Assembly: GCF_016545825.1 (NCBI RefSeq)
Contig: NC_052614.1
Location: 36,364,072-36,428,071, forward strand
Direction of reading: 5' to 3'
Length of the DNA: 64,000 nt
Source: Eucalyptus grandis
Taxonomy: Eukaryota > Streptophyta > Magnoliopsida > Myrtales > Myrtaceae
This document shows, in pieces, positions 1-12,378 of this stretch. Under the pieces are notes generated by a model. It worked only from the letters and a program-made list of their open reading frames with translations. It had not been told where the DNA came from and ran no database searches. Position numbers and translations under genes: made by a program. The stretch's first letter is position 1; every line of letters begins with the position of its first letter.

Positions 1-226
1 AAATTCTTGCCCTTTATTCACCTGATTTTTAAATTGCTTTTGCATTCAACAAAATCCGAATATTCATCAGAATTTCAAATTTCCATGCATAATCAATCAA
101 ATCAATTTCCCCAATTTTTTTTTTCATTTTTTCCTTTTATTTGTTCTAATGCAATTTTTATTTTCTTTATTTTCCTAGATTTGCTAAAATTAGGTGTCAA
201 CATTACTTTTGAGCTAAAGATCTTCT

Positions 227-961
227 ATGGCTAGTATCTTGGCATCAAGACTTATGGAAGGACAAAGCAACACCAAGCTACCATATTTTGATAGAAAGCA
301 ATACAACGTGTAGAAGAACAAAATGAAAGCATTCCTAAGATCCAGAGATCCCTTGCAATGGGATGTTGTGGAAAAAGAAATCAATCCCACTATTGCGTCC
401 TCATCAAATAAAAATGGCAAAGACAAGGAAATCAAACCCTCCGCTCCTATGTCTCGGACGGAGATGTCCAAAAGAGAAGCTCTTGATGCAAAAGCTATTT
501 ATTCTTTATATTGCGAATTGTCTCCTGCTGAATATAACAGAATCTCTTCATGTGAAACAACACAAGAAGTTTGGGATAGACTTCATGTTACATATGAAGG
601 GACTGATTGTGTAAAAGAGACAAAAGTAAACTTCCTACTCGACAAATATGAATCCTTCAAAATGAAGCAAGGAGAGTCGATTGGAGATATGTTCAGCTAT
701 TTTACAGAAATTGTAAATGGTTTAGCATATTAAGGTCAGCCAATTTCTTCCCCAATGAAGGTCAACAAACTCTTGCGAGGTCTTTCAAAAGATTGGAATC
801 ATGTCAAGACCTCAATCCGAGAGACTCAGAGGATTGTGCCACTTTTCGTTGATGAATTGATTGGCACTTTTCAATCTTACGAAGTAGAAAAAATCAACGA
901 TGAAGATCTCGAAGGTAAGAAGTCCATCACTTTAATATCTAACGCTGATGTTGATTATACA
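227..961 (+). pseudogene. Copia gag polyprotein, N-terminal part
   Basis: The frame opens with MASILASRLMEG and continues through a stretch typical of plant Copia gag (UBN2/DUF4219 type): YFDRKQYNV, then KNKMKAFLRS, EVWDRLHVTYEGT, KVNFLLDKYESFKM and LLRGLSKDWNHV. Two in-frame stops break it. One is at about 311, where a Trp is expected before KNKMKAF; the other follows the residues NGLAY near 731. The frame ends where the nested LTR begins at 962 and resumes at 6541. The protein would package element RNA; here it cannot be made whole. Confidence 0.85.
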
Positions 962-1158
962 TGTTGACACCTAATATTTTAGAAAGTAATAAATAAAATA
1001 AAACATTTGGTTTTGAAAATCTTTGTTGTTGAAAATATATCCTCATTTCAAAATTTAAAAAAAAAAATAGTTGTTGTGTGATTTTGGAGCCATTTTCTTA
1101 GTGAGTTGTTGAATGAATATCTCACTTGCAAAAAAAAAAAAAACTTTGAGTCTTCCTC

Positions 1159-1166
1159 TATAAATA
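1159..1166 (+). promoter_or_regulatory. TATA box of the outer solo LTR
   Basis: TATAAATA lies about 200 bp into the LTR, followed by a purine-rich leader. This is the usual place for an LTR promoter. The call rests on the motif and its position only. Confidence 0.5.
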
Positions 1167-3380
1167 AAAGGTGTGAGGCTTGAAACAAGGGGCTTCTTGA
1201 TTTAGTTTTCGAAAAGTTCATAAAAGAAAACAAAGTTTTGGTAAGGAGAAAAATCAAAAGAAAAAGGTGGAGAGAAGAGAAGATACATATAGAAATGGCG
1301 TGAGGCAAAACAGAAAAGTGAGAGTGAGGGAGACGTGTGAGGGTTCGGTAGAGAGAGCTAGACAGGTGAGAGAGAAAAAGAGGAAAGAAAAGAAAAGCAA
1401 AAAAAAAAAAAAAAAAAAAAAAAAGGAAGAAGTCTTCTTCTTCATAGGCTCCTCAACGACCCTTGTTGTCGAGTCGATGCCCACCGTAGCTGCCAACGCC
1501 TTCGCCGCTGCTCCAACGTCACCCAGCACTGGCAGCAGAGTCTCTGATCACCGACGCTCGTTCCCCGTGAACTTGCTACCGCCCAACGTCTTTGCCCATT
1601 GTCGAACAACGCCCTTGCAAGACCTCTATTGCAGCAACTCACCTCACGCGATGCCTTTGCCCCCACCACTGCTCTCCCACCACCGCTCCAAGGCGCTGCT
1701 CATCTTCTATTGCAAGATCTGAGACCCGCGTCACTACTGCTCTCGGCCGCCACCGTTCTGGGCCTTCCTCTACTTCCCCTTTGGTCCGACGTTCCTGTTG
1801 CGATCCCACCAACAACTACGACACCACCGGAAAGCCGAGTTGCTACACACCGACTCAGCTGCTCTTGCATCTCCACGCCATCTCCGTGAGCACCACCGCC
1901 CTGCTGATTCGCCCGCAACAACCTAACCTCGCATCTCCACAACCGACGCCGCCGCGCTAGCTGCCCGTGCTGCTTTTCACACTGGTGACCTTGTCGGAGA
2001 TCCAACATCGGCTGCCTTCCTCGCCCGCACCTACCTCTATCGACACTGTTGTCCTCCCCTAGGTGGTTTATTTTTCATTTTTTTTATTTTATTGTCATTT
2101 ATTTATTCATTTTAAATTTTGTTATTATTGTTTAAATTAGAATATGGTTTGTCAATGCCAATATTTGTGCATTTTGTAGGCATTATCCGCTAGGGTTTTG
2201 TCCGGAATTAATGTAATTATTAATTTAATTCGAGAGACATCGGATTATTTTTTTGTTTATATTAATTTTTGGAATTTTGGTAGAATTTTAATTATTAAAT
2301 CATTATAATTATTAATCTGATTCGTAAGACTTTGGATCAGATTTTTAATTATTTTGATCTCTTTGTTGTGATAATTAGGGTTATGATAATCGTTAATTTG
2401 ACTTGTGAGACAACAGGTTATTTTTTCAATTATTTTAATCCTTTATTTTGTTGATGTCTTAGATTTAATATTTATTTAATAATTACTTATCTTTTAAAAA
2501 AACTAAAAAATCAAAAAATCAAAATTCTACATGAGCATATAGGTTTATTAAATCGGACATGTAGGTTTAGTAAATTAGAATTTTCTTAGGATTACATTTT
2601 TATGGTTGCATTTTTAGAAATAAGTTAGGTTGGACCTAACTTAATTTTTAGATAATGTTCGTACATTTTAATTATTTCATTTTTAAAAAAAAATGGTTTT
2701 GTATGATAGGATAGGGTTTAAGTCAAATTAATCCCTAGAATAAATTAGAAAATTATCCCTTTATAGATAGTTTAATTAGGGTTTTATTAATTCTGAATTT
2801 CAATAAAAAATACAAAAATACTAGGTGCATGTAACTAGTTCATATAATAGGATCATTTAATCAAAATTTGTTCATTGGTGAATTTAGGTCATGAGGTGCA
2901 TAATAACTAGTTTGCATAATAGGCCCATTTAATTAGAATTTGCATATTAATAAGATTAAGTCATTTAGTTAAAAAGATGCATTTTTATAAAAGAATTTTA
3001 ATTTTCAAGAAAATCCAAAAAATAATTGTTTGCTTTTTATGTTTAATTCTTTTGATTCAATTTATTTTATTGAATGTTTAATAATGATTGAGTACCCGTG
3101 TGATCACCCATTTGCATGATAGAAATTTAAGTTAAAACAAATCTAAGCTGCTTGCAAAAACATTTTTGAAAATTAAAAAGAAATGGTACCGAAAGGGTAT
3201 TAGAGAAATCTAATGTAACCAAGTCCCCGTATCCTTAGTCTTTGGTTCGTAGGAGTAAAATAATCCTCTAATTACTTTACTTAGGTGTTTAATCGACCTA
3301 CCATAAACCGATTAGCGGTAACTCCTAGTTAATAATCTTTTGCATGTTAAATATTTGAACCTTAAGTTGCGAGTTGGTAT

Positions 3381-6300
3381 TGTTGACACCTAATTTTTGC
3401 CCAAAAATATTTCATTCCGGCATATAGATTATCTAGGTGTTTAATATCGTGTTTTAAATGAAAGATGTTTTTCCTATAAAAAAAAATTAAAAAAAAAAAA
3501 AGAAAAAAAGAAGAAATCAAAAAGAGAGAGAGAGAGAGAGAGAGAGAGTTAGAAAGTTGGGGCCAACGATCTAAATGTGACTAACCAAGCCTAGGGGTCA
3601 GATTGGAATTCAAATGACAAGTTGGGGCCAAAATGTAATTTCCAAAAGTCGAGGGACCAATTCGCAAATTTTGCAAAATTTGTGCCCGAGCCCTTAAATC
3701 ATCATCTTGGTCATCAATTAAGTTGAAATTGAATTTGGGCCAAGTAGAATCAATCAAATTGAGCCAAAAAGACCACATTTGTATTGAATTGGGTATTTTC
3801 GAATAAGAAAATGGCCAACTTTGAGGGACTTTTTTGCAAAATTGGGTGGGCACAATTGCGAAAAATGGTCAAGATCTTAAGCTACTATACATGAGGTTGC
3901 TAATTGATCAGAAACCGCGGCCAAATTGATGGATTAAAGCACTCAAACCAGCTACCAAAACCCAGCCCACGGTTAGGTCTTAATTCGAAGCTGCTAAGTA
4001 GGCATATTGGTGGCCCCACCATATCTCACTCAGCCACCCATTTAGCTCGATATTTGCACGTGATGGAAGACCATATATAGTAGTGCAAGTGGACGGAAAT
4101 TAGCCAGGGATAAGCCGCTGACAGCACGGGAAAATCGTAGCAAAGTTTGCACACTCAACAGCTGCAGAAGTTAAAAAATTTGGCTAAGTCAGAAGAGTAG
4201 GTAAAGTAGCCCTGTTGACAGGCTTGGTAGGTGGACAAAAGGCTGACCAAAAATCCCTTAATTCGGGGGATAAGATCACTGAAGCAAGGTCTTTCAAGGG
4301 AAGAGAGAGAGGAGACGAGGGAGAGAGGAGAGAGCTCGGAATCGTTCCCCAAACACACCCTCAGAAGCAACTCCAGAAAAAAGCAAACCCAGAAATTCCA
4401 GATCAACCTCCAGAGAGAAAAGGGAAATTTTCGCAAACTTGCAGCCAAAATTAGCCAAAACCTTAAACTAAAGAGTGAAACTTCACTCAAAGATCTTTCC
4501 ATCCATAGGTCGTACGTCCAAAATGGAGATCGGTAAGGCCTCCTAAATCCCCCCGAAAGTACACCGTCCTGGCGGGCCAAGAAACACTGGAAATTTTTCC
4601 AAGTGTTGAGCCCGATTGGTCACGAGTGAGGGAAAGCCAGTGTTTTTTTGAGAAATTTGAGAGACAAATGAGGAAAATATTGACTTTTACCCCAAACTAG
4701 AATAAATATAGTTTGGTTTGGTGTCAATTTTTCCAACAAAAGATGTCTTGAAGTCTAATTTTAGAGGTCAGCGAAAACCTTCGTTGTTAGTTCTTCTTTT
4801 CTGCAGATCTCATTTCCAATTGAAGAAGCTAACTTCCGCAGACCCCCGAGGATAATTTGTCGGTTTCATCGGCCAATAACCACTTGAAAAGGAAACTAGG
4901 AAGCAAGGTAAGCATCCTAGATGTATTTATTTTTGAGTTTGAGCATGTTTTGATCATGAAAATCAAGAGGAAAATCAGCCCGGAAAACTGATTTCTGAGG
5001 CTGAAATTTTTCTAAGTGTTTGAAATCTCTTCAAGAGTTTTGCATGTGTGCTTCTTGGAGAGGTCGTTTTGATGTTTTTCGGTGAGTCATTCTCTATGAT
5101 GTTTGTTGCATTTGAAAGCCCATGTTACCTACTTTCACGTGGATTAAGTAGCATTTCCCTTAGATCTCGTATGTGATGAGTGTTGGGGCTTGAATATGGG
5201 CATGTAACCTGTTTGCTTGACTTAGGTTTAAACCCAGATTTGCAAAATCAGCTCAAACCCGTGCATTTGAGGACGATTTTAGCTTGGTTCTAGTGTGTTT
5301 TTAGCCATGATTTCTATCTAATCTTGTTCTTTGCATGTGCTAGTATAATCTTGATACTTTAGTTCCACATGAGATTGCTTATGAGTGGAGATTGAAGGCT
5401 GCAAACATGGCTCGAGGAGGCTATTGGGGCTAGTTTAATGCACACCAAGTGTTCGACAAAATGCCCAAATTAAGTTTCGATCTTGAAACGGTCGATTTGA
5501 GCTTGATTATTATGATATTCATGTGCTGTGTTACTCCATGTTAGCATAGATCGGCTTAAAGAATTTATTATTTTAAAAAAAAAAAGTTAAAAAAAGAGAA
5601 AAATATGAAATTTTCAAAAATATCAAAAAAATGTTAGATAGCATCAAATTAGGATAGAAATAACATATATGAAATTTTCCTAATTTTAAAAGGTCATTTT
5701 CCTAATTTAATGCTATTTTTGGTATTTTATAACTATTTTTGTAAATAATCCATTTTGCGTAGATTAAAACTATTTAAAGCAATTTCATGCACATAGAGCA
5801 ATTTCATGCATATTTGAATTCTCATTTTGCTCATGGGGGTCCTGTCCTGGGGCGTGATAACAAGGCCATGTAATATTATTTGCCCGACTTGTATCGGATT
5901 TACCTTTTCCGCGTTTATTTTCAAGTCATTTCAATTTCTTGGATGTTTACTTACGCGCCGCTTTTCATTAATTTGAGTGTAAATTTCTCTTCTAAATTAT
6001 GTTAGGATTAGTCTAGACATTAAAAAAAAAAAAAAAAACTAGAAAAACATTTGCATGGACACTTAGTGGTTCCATAAATATTATAATTGGTAATCAAGAT
6101 TGTGTGGCCATTTAGATAAACAACCTTCAAAGTTAGTGGTACCGCAAGGGCACTAATAGAAACATTGGCGTAAACAAGTCCCCGTTTCTAGAAATCTCTG
6201 GTTGCATAGGAATCGAGACAACACTCCCGTGTCTTGATTGGTTTCTAGCTGACCCCAATAAGCTAGTGGTGACTTCTAGAATTACATAGATTGTTAAGAA

Positions 6301-6441
6301 CTAAAATTCAAAATCCAATGTTGCGCGAGGTATGGGCTTGGGAGAGTTCGCGCCTAATTTAGGGCCATTGGTCCGCCTCTTTAGGCAAATACCCCTAAAC
6401 CTTCTTCTTTTTCCCCGGACGGAAAAAAAGAGGTCGTGACA
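3381..6441 (+). mobile_element. Inner solo LTR of the same family, nested in the outer LTR
   Basis: It starts TGTTGACACC at 3381 and ends GTCGTGACA at 6441. It is flanked by a perfect GGTAT duplication (3376-3380 and 6442-6446). The outer LTR reads ...gcgagttGGTAT before it and GGTATgggcttgg after it. The inner LTR has its own homologous ...GGTATGGGCTTGG block near 6330, which shows both units belong to one family. It is 3061 bp with a TATA-type box at 4074. No coding region of an element is present. Confidence 0.88.
4074..4080 (+). promoter_or_regulatory. TATA-type box of the inner solo LTR
   Basis: TATATAG follows an AT-poor promoter-like stretch and precedes the GC/purine-rich leader region at 4200-4560. 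The evidence is motif and position within the LTR. Confidence 0.4.
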
Positions 6442-6540
6442 GGTATGGGCTTGGGGAGAGCCCGAGCTAAGTTTAAAAACTCAGTAGTCCATTAACCTAG
6501 TTTTAAGTGATGCATCCAAAATTTAGGTCGCGACAATACG

Positions 6541-7396
6541 GACTCAGAAAATGGCATGGACGACAAAGAACTTGCTTTTATGATTAAGAAATTGAAAAAG
6601 CTAAGTAGAAAATGGAGGAAATTCAGTGAAAGAAGACAATACAAGCAGAATGGCCAGAAAAGAACAATAAAAGAACATGATGAGCAAGGAAATATATACT
6701 TGATGGCACATTCGAATTTGAGTCTCGACTCGAGACACGTAGACTTAGAATTAAAGTCTAACTCAGACACAAACTCTGAATCCGATGAGGAAATCGAGGT
6801 AAGCAATTCAAAATTCCTATAAAAGTTTCAAAGTATATAAATGAGCTCTGCTTAAATCTCAAATCTTCTCTTAAAAGGATCTTTGAAGTTAAAAAGGAGA
6901 ATTCTTGGCTTAGGCAACATGATCTTTCTTGAAATGAAAAAATTGAAATTTTGCAAAAAGATTTTATACAAACAAAAGAAAGTCGAGATTTACTTGTCAA
7001 AGAAAATGATTCTTTGAAGAAAGAATTTTCAAATATTTCGACAAGATTTTCAAATTGATCAAAAACATTAGAGCATATATTTTACATACAAGTTTCTTAC
7101 TATAATAAGTCAGGACTTGGTTTTAATAAGGAAAGTGATTATCTAATAGATTTTCCTAAAGTCAATGAGAGACTTAGACTAAGACCTCCAAAGGCATTTT
7201 ACAAAAATCATTTTCAAAAAGTGTTTGTAAAACCTGTTGGTCGAAATGCCCTAAAGTGTTCAAATGTGGAGATTCAGAACACTTTGAGAAAGAATGTCCT
7301 AAAGTCTAGAGATCTATTAAGAAAAATTGGGTAAAAACAGCATACGCTACTAACTCTCATGGACCCAAGAAAATATGGGTACCAAAGAAATGATGA
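6541..7396 (+). pseudogene. Copia gag polyprotein, C-terminal part with zinc knuckle
   Basis: Gag resumes after the nested insertion with a lysine-rich segment (MIKKLKKLSRKWRKF), an acidic stretch (SDTNSESDEEIE), a coiled-coil-like part with frameshifts, and a zinc knuckle near 7254-7300. The knuckle reads KCGDSEHFEKEC and its expected first Cys is replaced, so it keeps two Cys and the His. After a stop the frame ends GPKKIWVPK, a phrase seen at the gag-protease join of plant Copia elements. No protease follows. Confidence 0.75.
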
Positions 7397-8245
7397 GCTG
7401 TTTTTGCAGGAAATAAAGGAAAAGAAGAAAGAGAATTTGGTAAGAAATGTATTTTTTATTTTATTTGGGCACATAATGCTTGATATTTGATATATCCTTG
7501 GTTGATTCAGATTTTATAATGTTCATATTCCTTGATTTGTTTTATTGAAAGAAGAAACGTGTGATCATTTTTGTGATTCGTGAGTTGAGATTTGATTTAA
7601 TACGTGTGATTATTTGAGATAATTCAGTTTATTTTGCCTAATTTTATACTCTCTAATTTTGTTATATTTTGCAAAGTGAAAATCCATTTTACGAGATATT
7701 AATTTATCATGCAAGATATTATTAGATACTCAAGGATTTTATCCCCTCTGATTTTATCGTGCTATGACCAAGTGAGAATTTCTTTTTCTAGATATTATTG
7801 TGCATAATATTCTTTCCTTAAATACTTTATTATGATGAGTTTAGAAAAAATATTTGTTTATCTATGGAGATTTTTTATTTTACTCTAATGAAATGGAAGG
7901 ATCCAAATTGATGGATACCAAAAAGGAAATGAGTGCATTGCAGGAAATTCAATAAGGCAAGAATGATTGCGAATCTACGCAAATTTTGGTGCAATCAAAA
8001 AAATATCTCCTACAAAGATTGGTAATGATTTTTTTTTTTTATCAATGCTATATTTCAAACATATACCATGAGTAAAGGAATATTTTCTATCATTCCACCT
8101 TACAAATTTCTACATGCATTTATCGTAATTTTGGATGATTGTTTATTATATTGCAAATATCTTTTCTCATAAATATAAAGCATTGCAAGTTTTTACTTGA
8201 TTTGGTACGTGATAAAAATATCATCTTTCTTTTTGCGAAATGCAT

Positions 8246-8284
<39 letters not shown>

Positions 8285-9651
8285 GAGATTTATGCTTAAG
8301 GAAATCTCTTTGATCTTGAAGATATTATTGCATATTTATGGATATTCTTGCTATATTCTTAGAAGATATATTATATCTAGCAAGTTTGATCCACAAATCA
8401 AAGGAAGATATTACGTGACATTTTTGCAAAGATTTTGCAAGTGGCAATAGAATCTTTCATATTATATCTATTATACAAGATTTTGCAGGTAGCAATAGAA
8501 TCTTTCATATGTATTTTGGAAAGCTCGATCAGAAAGTTATGAAGATTCTATACTATCTTTTGGAGATTCAAAAATTCCATTCCCTGTGCAAAGTTCTTGC
8601 AAATTGTTAAGGAAATCCCTAATGTGTCGTATGAAAAGTTGAGTAGTTCTGAATTTTAATAATTGATAATTTTATATATGCTATTCAATTTATTTATTTG
8701 AAGAAAGGCCATTATATATTATGTGGATATTATTACAGCTTATTTCTGCAAAAAGTTTGTCAAGTTTATGCAAGTTGAATTCGAGAATAGCTTGATTGAA
8801 GAAAATAAATTTTTGCCTCGAATTTCAAAATGCAAATGATCATTGTGGATATTGTTGCCACGAAGGAAATAATGGAAAAATATTCCGCTCAACATGCACA
8901 AGCCACAATTAGTGTTATTCGCAAATATTGTCATGATGACAAGGGGCAAAAGCGAATCCAAGAGAAAGGAAAGTATCATGATCATCTCAAAAAGGCAACA
9001 AATTGAGGGGGAGCATTGATCAATTATGGAAAAATCTTTTTGAATTGATCGTGATATTGAATGAAAAGGTAAATGTGTTAGAACTTACCAAGTTCTACAA
9101 AATCCGGTTAGTGCATCTTTTATTACCTTTTGTCATCAACAAATCTCCTTTTGATATTATCATTTTATTATGATAAAATGGGTCAAGTGAATTTTACAAT
9201 GCATCCGTGATTTTTATATTTGCTTATATATATGATCGAAGTGAGCCATATTGCATATCTTTAATATTCGACTTACTTTGTAAGTGCTGATTTTTTTTTT
9301 TTAAATTGTGCAAGATATATTTGTTATCATTTTATATTCTCTACATTATACTATTTCTATTATTATTGCTTTTGATTATGACAAAAAGGGGGAGATAATA
9401 TAAATATGCATATGTGTTAATTGGTTGATATTATTTATTGAATAATATTGAGCTGTGATTATTTTTCTATATATTATTATGCTCAATCTATTCGCTGTCT
9501 TTTGATTCAAATCACATTTTTTGAAAATCTAAAATTTGATGATTGATTTATCAATAATTTTTTTTTGAACAGTATTTATCAATAATTTAGAAAGTGTGAT
9601 TACACATCTGAATATTTAGAAATTGTTTTGTCATCATCAAAAATGGGAGAT
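7397..9651. other. Non-coding AT-rich interior of Copia 1
   Basis: Pol is missing here. I see no protease, integrase, RT or RNase H motif in any frame. The tract holds a (TA)n run near 8250-8281 and two purine-rich tracts near 9001 and 9383. It may be the long 3' non-coding part of the element plus deletions. Confidence 0.5.
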
Positions 9652-10937
9652 TGTTAGGGAAATCCCTTATGATGTTTTTAAGATGGCAAAATAAATCAAA
9701 GGCTATTAACGTGTTTAATTGTTGAATAACAGACTATACAGATGATAGAATATGTAAAGGATATTATTCAAATTTTATTCTGAAGATTTTCAGACTTCTG
9801 TGTTAAAGTTTGAATATTGCCAAACTTTAGTGTCAAAGTCTGTTCTACATCAGAAGTTTGTCAACTCTGATAAATTCCAGATTGAACGTGAATGAAGAAC
9901 TAGAAGACAAATTCTATACTGAAGCTGAACTTATTCAGATTGTGTCCAGACTTTAAGGCTAAATATATTTAAAAGCATAATGTGTTCAGATTGACGTCCA
10001 CATTGTAAAGTCTATTTTAAACGGAAGACACTCAAACTCTACTTCAGTTTGAAGTCTTTCAGACTTTACATCCAGAACGTAATAGATTTAAAACGAAATA
10101 GATTCAAAAAGAAACAACTTGACATAACGTAACACAAGCCCCAAACAAATAACGGCTAGTGATCTGGTTTGAATTCTACATCAAGATTGATTTGATTTAT
10201 TCAATCTAATTGATTAACGATTGGATCTTGAAGACAATAACTTTCTATATGAAGAAGCTCTACTTATGCAAACTAAGATTCTGTTTGTATGGGCGATTAG
10301 AATCAATTTGGGATTCTACTTCTATTACTCAACGGTTACCAAATCTTCTAGATACAGATTTGTCCAATAGGTAGATTAGAATATGATCCTCAAGATATTG
10401 TCCAACAGCTAGTTTGGAAGTGGAGGAGTATTTAAGGAGATCAAGGACCAATGAGCAAGTAAGAGACGGAGCGTAAAATTTATAATTCCAAAGTCTGAGC
10501 GACCTTCGATCATAGACTTGTCTCTTGTGAGCTTAAACTTTTGTGATTGCGAAAGAAATATCAAAAGAGTGACTTAGTGAAATAGTGTGATTTATTACTA
10601 AGTATTTTGCACTCAAAGTTCTAATCTCTTGTTGATTGCATAATGGAATCCAACTAGAAGGTTGTTAGCATGGGAGAGTGGACGTATGCTTGATCTAAGC
10701 CGAATCACCATAAAATCCGTGTTCTTATTCTCTTCCCTGAATCTCCTTATTTTGCTCCTAGTTCTATTTAATTGCTAAAGTCTAAACTCGCTCAAAGTCT
10801 GTTGTTCTTTAGACTCAGTTTCAAAAGTCTGTTATTATTCAGACTCATGTTAAAAGTAAAGGTTTTCATTGCATTTTGCAGAATCTATTTTTTACACCTA
10901 TTCACCACCCCTTTAGGTGTTCATACTAGCACTTTCA
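9652..10937 (+). mobile_element. 3' LTR of Copia 1
   Basis: It starts TGTTAGGGAAATCC straight after a purine tract and ends about ...agcactttca at 10937. The last part includes a tract with ttcaccacccctttaggtg, a phrase common near the ends of plant Copia LTRs. A possible TATA-type box, TATTTAAGG, lies near 10429-10437. The right boundary is estimated, because the left LTR needed for comparison is outside the window. Confidence 0.65.
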
Positions 10938-11066
10938 CTTTTCAGCCGAGAAAGGTAGAATGAGACAATGCTTGGGACTTGCCCTCGGGCCCAAATTGAC
11001 ATTTTTCAGATTCAAAGGTCAAAAAGGCAGCTCCTTTCATCATTTTGTAGTTGAATTTTTCAACTC

Positions 11067-11589
11067 CACATCAAGGAATTCTTCGTCCATGCTTTCTATT
11101 GTGTTTGTGCTACTATCACTACTCTGGGCTATGGAGATCAAAGTTTCTCGACCACCGGTGGCAGAATCTTTTCCGTGTTTTGGATACTGGCTACTGGCTA
11201 GTACCATATGTGTGGGTCGGTTTTTCTTCTACCTCGCTGTGCTGTACACAGGAATCAGGCAAAGATCGTTCACAAAGTGGGTTCTCACACGAAATCTTAC
11301 GTTCTCCGGTTTAGAGGCAGCTGATCTTGATGATGACAAAGTTGTCAAGCTAATTTTAATCATCCACTACAAATTCAATTATGCAAATAAACTAATTTGA
11401 CCGAGTGTCTGAGTTTCTTGTAGGCGCTTTCTTTTTGCAGCGCCTGCGGAGTTTGTTGTATACAAGCTACAGGAAATGGGAAAGATCAACCAGGAAGATG
11501 TTACTGCAATTTTAGAAAGGCTCCAGAATCTTGACGTCGATTGCTCTGGAACTTTGACAACATCTGATTTAATTCACTTCCGAAATTAG
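11067..11589 (+). pseudogene. Two-pore potassium channel (TPK/KCO), 3' fragment
   Basis: TPK channels carry K+ across the vacuolar membrane and are tuned by Ca2+ through C-terminal EF hands. The first exon piece encodes the second pore, AFYCVCATITTLGYGD (K+ filter GYGD at 11127-11138), then SFSTTGGRIFSVFWILATG and a stop. A 7-bp tandem copy, ACTGGCT at 11186-11192 and 11193-11199, shifts the frame. In the next frame the protein continues TICVGRFFFYLAVLYT, KWVLTRN and the first EF-hand stretch LEAADLDDDKVV. A second exon from 11441, after a ttttgcag acceptor, encodes PAEFVVYKLQEMGKINQED and the EF loop DVDCSGTLTTSD, with stop TAG at 11587. No GT donor after 11340 fits the phase. The N-terminal half is absent; the Copia LTR lies upstream. 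Confidence 0.85.
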
Positions 11590-12378
11590 GGGGTTTGGCG
11601 GCTCGGAGGATTATGCTTACATACTTTGTCTTGTATCTCTAATTCACCCTTCCACTACTCGCTGATAATGCTGAAGTTTTTTCTATTAGCTTCAACATAA
11701 GTGAATTTCTCCCCTATCTATAAAATCACTGGCAAAAAGTAAATCCGAAATGTGGAACTCATGTATCCCTGCCTGAATCTCTGCATCTAGCAGAAGATGC
11801 TAGATACTATGAGTCGGATGGTCTGCGACATCAGCTTCACAAAATTGTTGAATTTCATCATCGATCTGTTGTAGTCTTACTTTTAACATGACGGAAGTTG
11901 CCACCACGGGGTGTGCAACAAATTCTGCGGTTTGCCAACTGAATGTTTTGTCCATTGATGATTTTAAGTTCCTAAATCTATCTGAACAGCACGATCATAG
12001 CCATCATGTAAATGGACTTGATTTGAATCGGCTGTCCTGATTGATTAGAATTTCAACAACTGGTAACTGGTAATTTGATCTGTTTAAAATACCAAACCAC
12101 CTACTCATCCTATTTCAGCAAGCAGAATCATAAAATCATCGACGTTCCCACCAAACCTTATTGTTCCTTTACTGTCTCATATGATCAAATACAAGTATCC
12201 ACGAAATTTGACAGATCCTCCGGCTAAGCACAACTGATAAAATATAAAACCTTTAGCAAGTTAACACGTACATGCACCTTTAACCCATTCATGATCCAAT
12301 CACATGACTGTGCACGACTCAGGGTTCCGTTTAGTCGGCGTGGTTCGTGTTATAGCCCCTATTCACACCATAACTGCT
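11590..12378. other. Intergenic, nothing recognised
   Basis: This is the spacer between the TPK remnant and the 3' end of the HMA gene. It probably includes the 3' UTR of the HMA gene (minus strand). No long ORF or repeat was seen. Confidence 0.4.

Larger units (their letters stand above)
962..6535 (+). mobile_element. Outer solo LTR of the TGTTGACACC family, inserted in Copia gag
   Basis: The unit starts TGTTGACACC at 962 and ends GTCGCGACA at 6535, giving TG...CA termini. It is flanked by ATACA (957-961) and ATACG (6536-6540), a 4/5 match to a 5-bp target duplication. Gag coding resumes directly after the right flank. Removing the inner LTR (3381-6441) and its duplicated GGTAT leaves about 2.5 kb with one TATA-type box and no internal coding region, so a solo LTR is the simplest reading. 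Within it are a GC-rich part (about 1440-2060) and an AT-rich part (2060-3370). Confidence 0.82.
1..10937 (+). mobile_element. Degenerate Ty1-copia retrotransposon 1 (left end outside window)
   Basis: The outer element holds a gag split by a nested insertion at 962-6535, a long AT-rich tract where pol should be, and a 3' LTR. Gag homology on the two sides of the insertion is continuous. Purine-rich tracts of polypurine-tract type lie near 9001-9013 (ttgagggggagc) and 9383-9395 (aaaaagggggaga). The 3' LTR starts at 9652 directly after a purine run ending gggaga. The 5' LTR must lie left of base 1. No protease, integrase, reverse transcriptase or RNase H motif was found between 7400 and 9650, so the copy is non-autonomous. 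Confidence 0.8.

Noticed and set aside
1254..2008. ORFs up to 151 residues, some with Lys runs
   Set aside because: They lie in the GC-rich part of the outer solo LTR. Lys and Phe runs reflect the poly-A tract at 1399-1424.
10960..11400. 146-residue ORF MRQCLGLALGPK...
   Set aside because: Only its second part (TICVGRFFFYLA onward) is TPK coding. The first part is out of frame with the pore motif, so it is not an independent gene.
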